Shown in pieces: positions 1 through 7,683 of a DNA stretch of 64,000 nt. This DNA is from Cognatundibacterium squillarum (lineage in GTDB: Bacteria; Pseudomonadota; Gammaproteobacteria; Burkholderiales; Burkholderiaceae_D), in contig NZ_BMYU01000007.1 of the NCBI RefSeq assembly GCF_014652435.1, positions 1 through 64,000 of the forward strand, written 5' to 3'. A program made the position numbers and the translations under genes. Below the pieces are notes generated by a model that was not told the origin of the DNA, made no database searches, and saw only the letters and a list, made by a program, of their open reading frames with translations. Position 1 is the first letter of the stretch, and each line of letters starts with the position of its first letter.

Positions 1-110
<110 letters not shown>

Positions 111-176
111 CTAACGATTTTTACGAGAATACTCAGGACGCGCCCGACGTTTTCAGACTAGATAACACCAGTTTTA

Positions 177-251
<75 letters not shown>

Positions 252-273
252 AGCATGTTGACCAAGTAAATAC

Positions 274-347
274 TGGAGCGGGTGAAGGGAATCGAACCCT
301 CGTCTTAAGCTTGGAAGGCTTCAGCTCTACCATTGAGCTACACCCGC
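274..347 (-). tRNA. tRNA-Gly (anticodon TCC)
   Basis: On the minus strand, GCGGGTG pairs with CACCCGC and is followed by TCCA, so the CCA end is encoded. The anticodon loop reads CTTCCAA with anticodon TCC. The T loop GTTCGATTCC is canonical. Middle gene of the tRNA-Tyr/Gly/Thr-tuf transcript. Confidence 0.96.
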
Positions 348-381
348 AGGGGCTACCACTTCAGCCGCAAATTCTTTATTC

Positions 382-466
382 TGGTGGAGAGGGCTGGATT
401 CGAACCAGCGTACTCAAAGAGGGCAGATTTACAGTCTGCTGCCATTAACCACTCGGCCACCTCTCC
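382..466 (-). tRNA. tRNA-Tyr (anticodon GTA)
   Basis: An 85-base class II tRNA on the minus strand with acceptor stem GGAGAGG/CCTCTCC, encoded CCA, anticodon loop CTGTAAA (anticodon GTA) and a long variable arm. It is the first gene after the promoter at 482-510. Confidence 0.96.
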
Positions 467-481
467 GCAGAAGAGCCCCGA

Positions 482-510
482 ATTATAGAGATCGTTTCGG
501 GACCTGTCAA
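482..510 (-). promoter_or_regulatory. Consensus sigma70 promoter of the tRNA-tuf operon
   Basis: On the minus strand TTGACA (505-510) and TATAAT (482-487) are both perfect matches with an exact 17-bp spacer. The bases after the -10 are GC-rich (TCGGGGC), the discriminator type associated with stringent control of stable-RNA promoters. It lies 16 bases upstream of tRNA-Tyr. Confidence 0.9.
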
Positions 511-551
511 GAACTTTTTCACCGAAGCGTTAAGTGTAGACTTTGACGCTT

Positions 552-582
552 AAAACCAGAGGGCTGATGAATCGAATCAGCC
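552..582 (-). terminator. Probable terminator of the MgtC-family gene
   Basis: On the minus strand a 7-bp stem GGCTGAT/ATCAGCC (576-582 and 562-568) is followed within a few bases by TTTTAAG. It is placed just after the stop of the gene ending at 606. The U tract is short, so confidence is moderate. Confidence 0.5.
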
Positions 583-605
583 TAGCTGTGAAAGGTGAGA
601 CTATA

Positions 606-1358
606 TCAGTTTTTTGCGTGATTGAGTTGAAAAGATTCAACGCCGTTAAAACACCGGAATTCTTCTGCGAGCTGACTGACTGGCATTGCACGATGCCGGT
701 CAGCAGCAACCGCTACAAACCGCCATTCAATTCTACCGTCCTGCATACTGATAGAAAGTGTATTCCCCGCTACCTGGTAACCGCGCTGCTGCGCAAGTGC
801 ATGCAGCGCACCTTCTTCCGGCTGAAAATCTTTAGCAAAGCGCAACATCACCGCAACGGCTGCCTGGGAGGGCAGCCACACTTCCAGTTTGTGAACCCAC
901 ACCATACAGGCAGCACTCAGCCCTGCCAGCAAAATTGCCGCAGCATAAAAGCCGATGCCGACCAAAATACCGATTGCAGACGACGCCCATACAGACGCCG
1001 CGGTGGTCAGCCCGCTGATCGTGAAACCCTCCTTCATAATCACGCCGGCACCCAGAAAACCTATGCCAGTCAGAATCCCCTGAATAGTTCTGGAAGGATC
1101 CGGTACCACTGTCCCCGCAGCACGTGCACCAAACCAGAAATCTGGATAACCCGCAATCACTACGACTGCTGCCGATGCCATACAAACCAGTCCATAAGTT
1201 CGCATGCCGGCCGCACGCCCATGATAAGAACGCTCATACCCGACAACAAAGCCGAGCAGCATAGCACCGACGATATTAAGAAAAATAATAAGATTTGCAT
1301 GCAATTCCTCAGGCGACCAGAAGCTGAGAAAGTGATCCATATAAAAGCTTGTGTCCAT
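606..1358 (-). CDS. MgtC/SapB family membrane protein
   Basis: A 250-residue protein with about five hydrophobic membrane segments in its first 150 residues and a soluble C-terminal part. The stretch LLGFVVGYERSYHGRAAGMR, followed by TGIGFLGAGVIMKEG, is the hallmark of the MgtC/SapB family. Members are inner-membrane proteins linked to magnesium starvation and, in intracellular pathogens, to control of the F-type ATP synthase. The C-terminal 80 residues resemble the ACT-like tail of longer MgtC proteins. The ATG at 1358 is used; a second in-frame ATG lies six codons later. It is transcribed alone, towards the tRNA cluster. The role here is inferred from family only. Confidence 0.85.
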   Translation of the reverse strand: MDTSFYMDHFLSFWSPEELHANLIIFLNIVGAMLLGFVVGYERSYHGRAAGMRTYGLVCMASAAVVVIAGYPDFWFGARAAGTVVPDPSRTIQGILTGIGFLGAGVIMKEGFTISGLTTAASVWASSAIGILVGIGFYAAAILLAGLSAACMVWVHKLEVWLPSQAAVAVMLRFAKDFQPEEGALHALAQQRGYQVAGNTLSISMQDGRIEWRFVAVAADRHRAMPVSQLAEEFRCFNGVESFQLNHAKN

Positions 1359-1492
1359 GCCAGTATCCGATAGGTGATCGATGTTTCAGCAAGCATAGTG
1401 AGGCTGAGATCGCTCTGCAATAGTCCGATTGCGGAAAGATGCATGGCTGATAGCCAACTACTGTCGCTGCGCAGTCCACAGCTTTTTTCTTA

Positions 1493-1520
1493 CTGACAGA
1501 ATTCGGTTTGACGTTATAAT
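1493..1520 (+). promoter_or_regulatory. Sigma70 promoter for the riboswitch leader
   Basis: CTGACA (1493-1498) and a perfect TATAAT (1515-1520) are separated by 16 bp. Transcription would begin near 1527, right at the 5' base of the riboswitch fold. Confidence 0.75.
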
Positions 1521-1526
1521 GCGCGC

Positions 1527-1655
1527 ACTCTTTCACTGGGGAGTAGCCGGCCGCTCTGCGGGCGTTGCATCAACATACTTGGCTGCCTGCCATGGTGCAA
1601 CGAATAAGTAATGCTCTGCGTTGTTATTTGGCAAGACCACTGATTGAGCGTGCAC
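1527..1655 (+). ncRNA. yybP-ykoY manganese riboswitch
   Basis: The leader holds GGGGAGTAGCCGGCC (from 1538), the signature 5' strand of the yybP-ykoY aptamer, and later GGCAAGACCACTGATTGAG, its 3' strand. The segments GCGCACTC (1521-1528) and GAGCGTGC (1646-1653) can pair as the closing helix with one mismatch. This RNA class senses Mn2+ and is commonly found before manganese exporters of the MntP and UPF0016/GDT1 families. The next gene is exactly such a UPF0016 gene. A covariance-model search (Rfam RF00080) would confirm it. Confidence 0.88.
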
Positions 1656-1664
1656 TCCTGATCC

Positions 1665-1711
1665 GGGATGGGGTCGTGCGCGCTCGTCACTGGTTAATCT
1701 GACCCCGTCCC
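1665..1711 (+). promoter_or_regulatory. Long stem just before the UPF0016 start codon, possible expression platform
   Basis: GGGATGGGGTC (1665-1675) and GACCCCGTCCC (1701-1711) form an 11-bp stem with one G-U pair. It ends 7 bases before the ATG at 1719. There is no U tract after it, so it is not a normal terminator. Its place between aptamer and start codon suggests translational control of the downstream gene. The sense strand shows no good Shine-Dalgarno sequence in this interval, so the mechanism is unclear. Confidence 0.5.
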
Positions 1712-1718
1712 CATTACA

Positions 1719-2294
1719 ATGACCATGGAAGCATTTCTGATCTCCGCAATGGCGGTTACCGTTGGTGAAATCGGTGACAAAACGCAATTACTCGCACTGC
1801 TGCTTGCCGCGCGCTTTAAAAAGCCAGCACCGATTATTCTTGGCATTCTGGTCGCCACACTGGCAAACCATGCGCTTGCAGGTTGGCTTGGCCATTTTAT
1901 TGCGGGCGCAATTCCCGCACACTGGCTGCGCATCGCACTCGGCATCTCGTTTCTGGGCATTGCTGCGTGGACGCTGAAACCGGATGACATGGATGATGCC
2001 GGCCTCGGCGACAGCCGGTATGGCGTATTTATGCTGACCTGCATTACGTTCTTCCTTGCAGAAATCGGCGATAAGACCCAGCTTGCCACGGTTGCACTGG
2101 CAGCCCGCTTTCAGGATTTATTACCCGTTGTCGCTGGAACCACGCTGGGCATGCTGATCGCAGACGTTCCTGCAGTATTTCTCGGAAAAACAGCATCTCC
2201 GCATTTTCCGTTTAAACTGGTGCGCTGGATCGCAGCTTCCGTATTTGCCATTCTCGGTCTGCTGGTTCTGAGCGGACTGCAACTTCCCTTTTAA
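1719..2294 (+). CDS. UPF0016/GDT1 (TMEM165) family manganese transporter
   Basis: A 191-residue membrane protein with six hydrophobic segments in two homologous halves. Each half carries the family signature E-x-G-D-K-(S/T): VGEIGDKTQLL near residue 17 and LAEIGDKTQLA near residue 113. Family members export Mn2+ (or Ca2+) across the membrane, and bacterial ones protect against manganese excess. The upstream Mn2+ riboswitch fits that job. Start could be ATG 1719 or the in-frame ATG at 1725. It is followed after 5 bases by the ArsC-like gene, so the two are probably co-transcribed. Confidence 0.9.
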   Translation: MTMEAFLISAMAVTVGEIGDKTQLLALLLAARFKKPAPIILGILVATLANHALAGWLGHFIAGAIPAHWLRIALGISFLGIAAWTLKPDDMDDAGLGDSRYGVFMLTCITFFLAEIGDKTQLATVALAARFQDLLPVVAGTTLGMLIADVPAVFLGKTASPHFPFKLVRWIAASVFAILGLLVLSGLQLPF

Positions 2295-2299
2295 ATGCT

Positions 2300-2665
2300 A
2301 TGACAATTACGATTTACCATAATCCGCGCTGCTCCAAGTCGCGCGAAACACTGGCGCTGGCAGAAGCGATCGCCTCAAACCAACAACGTCAGCTGACCGT
2401 TGTTGAATATCTGAAGCAGCCGCTGAATGCAGAAGAATTACAGCAACTGTGGCAGCAAACCGGCGAACCGCTGGACGCATTCGTCCGGAGTGGTGAAGAG
2501 GAGTTCGCAGCGGCGGGACTCAGTCTGACCGACTCCGGCGCAGTCTTTGCGGCAATGGCAAAAATACCCAAACTGATGCAGCGACCTGTCGTTGTGGCTG
2601 ACGGTCGCGCGGTGATTTGCCGTCCGCCTGAAAAAATTCACTCCCTGTTCACGGAGCAAGCATGA
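2300..2665 (+). CDS. ArsC-family (glutaredoxin-type) reductase
   Basis: A 121-residue protein starting MTITIYHNPRCSKSRETLAL. The single Cys in HNPRCSKSR is the catalytic cysteine of glutaredoxin-dependent arsenate reductases, and RPVVV followed by RPPEKI near the C terminus matches the arginine-containing region of that family. Such proteins reduce arsenate to arsenite, but many chromosomal ArsC/YffB paralogues without an ars operon have no proven substrate. No arsenite pump or ArsR is visible here. The stop overlaps the next start as ATGA, so it is translationally coupled to 2662-3423. Confidence 0.85.
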   Translation: MTITIYHNPRCSKSRETLALAEAIASNQQRQLTVVEYLKQPLNAEELQQLWQQTGEPLDAFVRSGEEEFAAAGLSLTDSGAVFAAMAKIPKLMQRPVVVADGRAVICRPPEKIHSLFTEQA

Positions 2666-3423
2666 GCACTCAACAACTCGGTGCCGGTAGCGTAGTCCGG
2701 TTTGGCTGCACAACCAGACAGCTGGCTGCAATTCTTGAAAACGGCATTCCTTCCACCGAAGGCGGCATTCCGGTCGGCGAACTGATGGCCTATCATGCTG
2801 CGGCCATGGCTTTCTATCATGACACGCTGGCATCCCATGCAGCACATGAAGACACGCTGAAACAGTTCGCGGATTTTTTGCAGGCACAGCCGGGCAAAGT
2901 GCCAGGCATGGATCTGCGGTCTGCCGCAGAACTGGCCAGTCTGCCTGTCGTGCTGGATATTCGCCTGGAAGAAGCTTGCGATGTCAGCGCTGATACGCAC
3001 TTTGTCCCTGAAGGTCCGGCAGAACAGAGCTGGAAGCAATGGTTCAGCGTGCGCTTATTGCGTGAAGGCGGCATTCCGGCCAGCTGGATACAGGAAATCC
3101 GCTTCCCGCGTCTGATCGGCTTCCGAGATCTGGAACAAAAGCGCAGCAGCCGCGCCGCAGAACAGACTGCTGATGCAGCGCTAATGGTGGGTGGCCTGAT
3201 GCAGTACTGGCACAAAGATGCGCCGATGGGGCTGATGAAAGCGTTTTATCAGCAACACCGCCGCACCGGATTTTCACAATCACTACCAGCCAGCGCGGAC
3301 GGCTTACAAAAAATTCTGCAACTTGAAGCAGTACGTGAACCAGCAACTTTACTGCTGAATCAGATTTGCCTGTGGCAGGACTTACAGGCAATGTGCGCAC
3401 GTCAGCGTATCAGCCTCAGCTGA
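2662..3423 (+). CDS. Conserved-type protein of unknown function
   Basis: A 253-residue soluble protein without signal peptide or membrane segment. I recognise no domain. It has a mixed alpha-helical composition, with an Ala/Glu/Leu-rich first half and a segment LMVGGLMQYWHKDAPMGLMK near residue 175. The ATG overlaps the ArsC-like stop codon, and codon use resembles the neighbours, so it is a real gene of that operon. Its 3' end overlaps the convergent LysE-family gene by 8 bases. Confidence 0.7.
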   Translation: MSTQQLGAGSVVRFGCTTRQLAAILENGIPSTEGGIPVGELMAYHAAAMAFYHDTLASHAAHEDTLKQFADFLQAQPGKVPGMDLRSAAELASLPVVLDIRLEEACDVSADTHFVPEGPAEQSWKQWFSVRLLREGGIPASWIQEIRFPRLIGFRDLEQKRSSRAAEQTADAALMVGGLMQYWHKDAPMGLMKAFYQQHRRTGFSQSLPASADGLQKILQLEAVREPATLLLNQICLWQDLQAMCARQRISLS

Positions 3424-4069
3424 CCGCTGCCGTTGCCGGCGTGCGGCGTACAAATAACAGCGCCGCACCGATTGCCATCAGCAGCCCGCCGAATACCTGA
3501 TTCTGGCGGCGCTGCCACGAGGGATCACGCAATAAGCGCTGCATTGCCGAAGCTGCCGCTGCGTAGCTGTGCATCACAATCAAATCCACCGTACACATCG
3601 TGATTGCCAGAATCAGCAGTTGCGGCAATAACGCTTCCTGCTGCGAAATAAACTGCGGCAATACCGCCACCATGAAAATAATCCCTTTCGGATTGGTTGT
3701 ATTGGTCAGAAAGCCTGTCATGAAGCGGCGTTTCACACTCGGAATGTGCGCCGCCTGCCCGGTTTCGGCATTGATTGCCGGACCTGCTTCAGAACGCCAC
3801 TGAGACCAGCCGAGATAAATCAGATAGCAGGCACCGACAACTTTAATCACATTAAAAGCGAATGCTGATGCAATCAGCAGGGAACCAACGCCCGCGCCGG
3901 CAATTGCCAGTATCAGCAGCAAACCTGCCTGCAAGCCGAGAATCGTGACACTGGCGCGTTTTACGCCGTAATTCAGGCCGTGCGACATGGATAACACGGC
4001 ACCCGAACCGGGCGAAATCGCTATGACCCAGGCGGCCACCATAAATGCAAACCAGTTCGTCAGATTCAT
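3416..4069 (-). CDS. LysE/RhtB family amino-acid exporter
   Basis: A 217-residue inner-membrane protein with about six hydrophobic segments. The N terminus FMVAAWVIAISPGSGAVL followed by GLNYGVKRASVTILGLQAG is the LysE/RhtB signature, and NPKGIIFMVAVLPQFI is the second family motif. These carriers export amino acids or related metabolites by proton exchange; the substrate cannot be read from sequence. I prefer the ATG at 4069 because GGGAAG sits 5 bases before it; an upstream in-frame ATG lies at 4081. It follows the HDOD-GAF gene by 17 bases, on the same strand. Confidence 0.88.
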   Translation of the reverse strand: MNLTNWFAFMVAAWVIAISPGSGAVLSMSHGLNYGVKRASVTILGLQAGLLLILAIAGAGVGSLLIASAFAFNVIKVVGACYLIYLGWSQWRSEAGPAINAETGQAAHIPSVKRRFMTGFLTNTTNPKGIIFMVAVLPQFISQQEALLPQLLILAITMCTVDLIVMHSYAAAASAMQRLLRDPSWQRRQNQVFGGLLMAIGAALLFVRRTPATAAVS

Positions 4070-4086
4070 TGCACTTCCCATATCAG

Positions 4087-5598
4087 TTAAGTATCTGTCC
4101 CCGGAACTAATAACTGCAGCATACGTTGCCGCAGCATATTCATCAGCTCAGACTCGTCCGCAGTATACCCTTCTCCCGCACTACGCTCACGCTCTGCAAA
4201 AATCAGACCAAATCGCTTTTCCGCCCGTACCAAAGGCATCAGCAGCATACTTCGTGTATCCGGATAGCGTTGCCCCAGCCATTCCGGTAACCGGTCGCTG
4301 ATACGCGAATCCAGCGTGTCAGCGACCACGATATCCAGATTTTTTTGCAGCGCAAGAACAAAAATATCGTTGCTGCCGCTGATCGGCTGACGCCATTCCG
4401 GCATAGCACTGCCAATTGACATGACGCTGATCCAGCGCTGATTAGAATGATCGTAAAGTAACAGCGAAATCGTACGGAAACCGAGCGCACTATACAGAAC
4501 TTCCAGCATAGGAATAATACGGTCATTCAAGGGGGATACAGCGGACGAAGCTGAATTCCGGAGCTCTTGTAATCCTGCGAGCAACAATTGCCGCGCGGCA
4601 AATGGTTTGCCGCTGGGATAGTGCTGCACCGAACCTGCAGTCCTTGCCGGCTGCAGCAAAAAATCATCCCCCAAATGAGTATGACCTGTATCTGCAGGAT
4701 GTGTGGTATTACTCTGCCAGCCCAAGCCCGTCATCAGTGCATGTATTTCATGCTGCACGTTCTGAACCAGCTTATGCAGTGCAGCGTCATTGATATCCAG
4801 TGCAGCAGAAAATCGTTTACAACAGTCTGACTGCACTTTTTGTGACGCCGTTCCCTGAACCATGATCGCAGGAACCAGTTCGGTGGCGAATGTCACCATC
4901 TGACGCAGCCACTCAGAACGGCTGGCTGCTTTCGCCTGCACACCGGAGGTGCAAGGCTGGGTTGCCTGTATGATCAGCTCGGGAATTTTCCAGTGCTGCA
5001 ACACACTAACAGTCAGTCTTTCGACTGACACCCCCAGAAGATCTTCAGCCTGCTGGCGCACCGCCGGATCTCCGGGTCGGGATTGCAGCAGCGTATGCAG
5101 TGCGGGCTCAAAAACAGCAATCAACAGCGAACCGGTATTCCTGAATAAAGCAGCAACAGCAGCTTCTTCCAGCTGCTGAGGTGAAAAACGAGCAGTCATG
5201 TTCCGAACGACCAGACTGGCACACAATGCCTGCAGTAATTGTCCGCGCACGGCTTCGCTGGCAGAAACCGAACGCAGCTTCTCAGCCATCAGTATCGCCA
5301 TTGCGCTGGTTTTCACCAGATCAAAGCCCAGCAACATCACAGACCGGGATATTGTCGTGACCTGACTCCCGGCACGACTGCGATACTCGACAGTATTGGC
5401 AATACCCAGAATTTTCTGAGTCAGCCCTGCATCGGCCAGAATAAAACGGGTCAGCTCACTGACGGAGTCATCGGAAGAAGACGCAATCGCAATGACCTGA
5501 CTGATGGCAGTACCCAGCGCTGGCAAAGCTTCACCACTTTCCAGGCTGTTTAAAATGGCCTCTGCGCGATGTGCGCTTGCGTGAAGAGTGGTAATCAT
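4087..5598 (-). CDS. HDOD-GAF signalling protein
   Basis: A 503-residue protein from the ATG at 5598; a GTG at 5625 would overlap the upstream gene by 20 bases. Residues of about 10-210 form an HDOD domain: LTRFILADAGLTQKILGIAN, then ISRSVMLLGFDLVKTSAMAI and a helix-rich region lacking the catalytic His-Asp pairs of HD phosphodiesterases. Residues of about 330-495 look like a GAF domain (LEVLYSALGFRTISLLLYD, then SMLLMPLVRAEKRFGLIFAE). HDOD proteins are regulatory scaffolds in bacterial signalling. It lies 7 bases after the receiver-TPR gene, so the two probably act together. Ligand and output are unknown. Confidence 0.82.
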   Translation of the reverse strand: MITTLHASAHRAEAILNSLESGEALPALGTAISQVIAIASSSDDSVSELTRFILADAGLTQKILGIANTVEYRSRAGSQVTTISRSVMLLGFDLVKTSAMAILMAEKLRSVSASEAVRGQLLQALCASLVVRNMTARFSPQQLEEAAVAALFRNTGSLLIAVFEPALHTLLQSRPGDPAVRQQAEDLLGVSVERLTVSVLQHWKIPELIIQATQPCTSGVQAKAASRSEWLRQMVTFATELVPAIMVQGTASQKVQSDCCKRFSAALDINDAALHKLVQNVQHEIHALMTGLGWQSNTTHPADTGHTHLGDDFLLQPARTAGSVQHYPSGKPFAARQLLLAGLQELRNSASSAVSPLNDRIIPMLEVLYSALGFRTISLLLYDHSNQRWISVMSIGSAMPEWRQPISGSNDIFVLALQKNLDIVVADTLDSRISDRLPEWLGQRYPDTRSMLLMPLVRAEKRFGLIFAERERSAGEGYTADESELMNMLRQRMLQLLVPGTDT

Positions 5599-5605
5599 GT
5601 GAGCT

Positions 5606-7231
5606 TCAGTTGCGACCGCGTGCACTCAGTCCGTATTTGCGTTGCAGCTCTTCGTAGAGTGTACGGATTGCTTTCAGACGCGGATTCATCGGATCAAGAC
5701 GTCGTGCGGCATCAATCAACTCACGTGCGTGCTCGCCGGTAACATTATCCCAGCCCATGTTTTCAATACATTTCAATGTCGCCAGCGCTGCATTCAGTAC
5801 CACTTGCGGATTGTCCGGTGATTTCTTCGCCGCAGCCAGCATCAGATCTACCGACCCACGGAAATCGCCCTGCTTCGCTTTCTGTACACCCTGCGCCACC
5901 AGCTCCATCACTTCGCGTTGACTGCGCTGCGCCAGCTCACGCGCGATATGGCCTTTACCTGCAGATTCAAAAACACCGATTGCCTTAGACAGCATGCGCT
6001 GATTACTGGCGTTTTTCATCACATCCAGAATCACTTCGGAAGCATGATCGTCTTTATCATGATCAAGACAGGTTTTTGCCAGCCCGAGCTTGGCACCGGT
6101 GGATAAGCCAATATCTTCACGCGCGGCGTTAATTGCATTGTTAATCTCGTCATGCACGCGTTCATCACCAGTTTTGGAATGCACCAGTGCGGATGAGATT
6201 GCACGGCAGGCCTCGGTTTTTTTCAGGCCAGCCATACTTCGCTCCATTTCACGGATCACGGTTTTAGCCTGATTGGTATCACCTTTCTTGACCAGCGCAT
6301 CAACCAGATTCAGATGATCTTCAGGATCGCGGAATTCAGAAAAACGGGCGCGGCTGACCACTTTTTTGAACGCATCTTCTGCACTCGCAATATCGCCGGA
6401 CTCCATCGCGATTTTGCCCAGCTGACGGATACGGCGAACGCCGTGCGGTGACACCGCCACCGCAGCATCCAGCACTTCTTTCGCCTGCGGCAACTGATCC
6501 ATCATTTCATGGGTCTTGGCCAGCAAATCATATGCGTCCATATACTGCTTATTTTCTGCCAGCAGACTCTTCAGAATTTGTTCTGCTTCCTGATACTTAC
6601 CCTGCATGAACAGCGTTTTTGCCAGTCCGAGGCGCGCCCACGCGACAGCTTTCAGTTCGAACAAATGCTGATACAGTACTTCTGCCTCGGCAGCTTCACC
6701 CAGCACCACGTGCAATTCGGCGCGCAGGCGCATAAAGTCAACGGCATAACGCGGATAATCACGCTCACCATGATGGCAGGCTTGCAGCGCTTCGGTCACT
6801 GCACCGTTTTCCATATGCGTGAAAACTTCAACGAAAGCTTTGCGTTTTTCCAGTGCCTTCAGCACGCGATCCAGCAAGGTATCGGCGGTAAATGGTTTCA
6901 GCAGGTAATCCGAAGGAGCGAGTTCGGCGGCACTGACGACTTTGGCGTAAGCGCGTTCTGCCGTTACCATAATAAAAATTGTCGACAAGGGTGCAAGCTT
7001 GTGGTGACGCACATCTTCCAGTAATTGCTGACCATCCTGACCGACGCCCAGGTCGTACTCACACATAATCAGATCAAACACTTTATTCTGAATCGCGCGC
7101 ACAGCTGTACCTGCTGTCAGTGCATGTTCAATCTTGTTGATACCACACAGATTCAGCATGTTATGCAGGCTGACGCGCATACCCTGATGCGGCTCTACCA
7201 GCAGTGCGCGGATATCACTGAGTTCACTCAT
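5606..7231 (-). CDS. Atypical receiver domain with TPR repeats
   Basis: 541 residues. Residues 1-125 fold like a response-regulator receiver: strand ALLVEPHQGMR, then DLIMCEYDLG, VTAER and LLKPF. The key acidic positions are altered: E13-P14 replace the usual Asp pair, and E58 stands where the phosphorylated Asp should be; T90 and K112 are kept. The rest is a chain of TPR-like helices (for example AVAWARLGLAKTLFMQGKYQ and LAKTHEMMDQLPQAKEVLDA). Glu for Asp often mimics the phosphorylated state, so this may be a constitutive adaptor. It is the first gene of a two-gene unit with HDOD-GAF. Confidence 0.85.
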   Translation of the reverse strand: MSELSDIRALLVEPHQGMRVSLHNMLNLCGINKIEHALTAGTAVRAIQNKVFDLIMCEYDLGVGQDGQQLLEDVRHHKLAPLSTIFIMVTAERAYAKVVSAAELAPSDYLLKPFTADTLLDRVLKALEKRKAFVEVFTHMENGAVTEALQACHHGERDYPRYAVDFMRLRAELHVVLGEAAEAEVLYQHLFELKAVAWARLGLAKTLFMQGKYQEAEQILKSLLAENKQYMDAYDLLAKTHEMMDQLPQAKEVLDAAVAVSPHGVRRIRQLGKIAMESGDIASAEDAFKKVVSRARFSEFRDPEDHLNLVDALVKKGDTNQAKTVIREMERSMAGLKKTEACRAISSALVHSKTGDERVHDEINNAINAAREDIGLSTGAKLGLAKTCLDHDKDDHASEVILDVMKNASNQRMLSKAIGVFESAGKGHIARELAQRSQREVMELVAQGVQKAKQGDFRGSVDLMLAAAKKSPDNPQVVLNAALATLKCIENMGWDNVTGEHARELIDAARRLDPMNPRLKAIRTLYEELQRKYGLSARGRN

Positions 7232-7395
7232 GTTGACCTTACTCTTGATTCAGACTATTCAGACGACGAAAGCAGCCCGCGATGCGGGCTCTGTTCAGTT
7301 TCATTATAGGGAAGTGACGGCACAAACGCGGGATTTCTTGAGTTTGCTTCTGTGAAATAGTGTGCAATTGCTGCGCACACGCAACTCGCTGCTGA

Positions 7396-7593
7396 TTATT
7401 TCAGCACTCTGGCGACGAGTAAGACAAACAGGCAGACCAGAATGGTCGAGGCGAACGGAAACACGAACTGGCGTCCGAACAGGCGAAAACGCAGGTCGCC
7501 GGGCAGGCGGCCTATGCCCAGCTTTTCCAGCCACGGCAAGGCGCTGGAGAAGACAACCACCACCAGAAAAATCGTTAAAAACCAGCGAAACAC
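7396..7593 (-). CDS. DUF2905 family small membrane protein
   Basis: A 65-residue protein with two hydrophobic segments (residues of about 3-20 and 46-63) flanking the family signature LGIGRLPGDLRFRLFGRQFVFPF. DUF2905 proteins are small inner-membrane proteins of unknown function widespread in Proteobacteria. It lies between the receiver-TPR gene and the methyltransferase gene, all on the minus strand. Confidence 0.85.
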   Translation of the reverse strand: MFRWFLTIFLVVVVFSSALPWLEKLGIGRLPGDLRFRLFGRQFVFPFASTILVCLFVLLVARVLK

Positions 7594-7683
7594 AGATACC
7601 CCCCTGCCTTTTTGAAGAAATCGCCCTGACGTCGAGAGAATACGCGGGGGTTTTCAGATACCCCCCGGGGTATTTTTGAGGCC

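Noticed and set aside
543-1373. Long plus-strand open frame opposite the MgtC-family gene
   Set aside because: It is the antisense of a clear membrane-protein gene; its translation is rich in Cys, Arg and His and has no recognisable domain.
5599-5625. GTG start for the HDOD-GAF gene
   Set aside because: It would overlap the upstream coding region by 20 bases without a ribosome-binding site, while the ATG at 5598 is well placed.
7658-7677. ATACCCC/GGGGTAT hairpin with T tract on the plus strand
   Set aside because: It looks like a terminator in the plus direction but no plus-strand gene precedes it, and in the minus direction it lacks a U tract.
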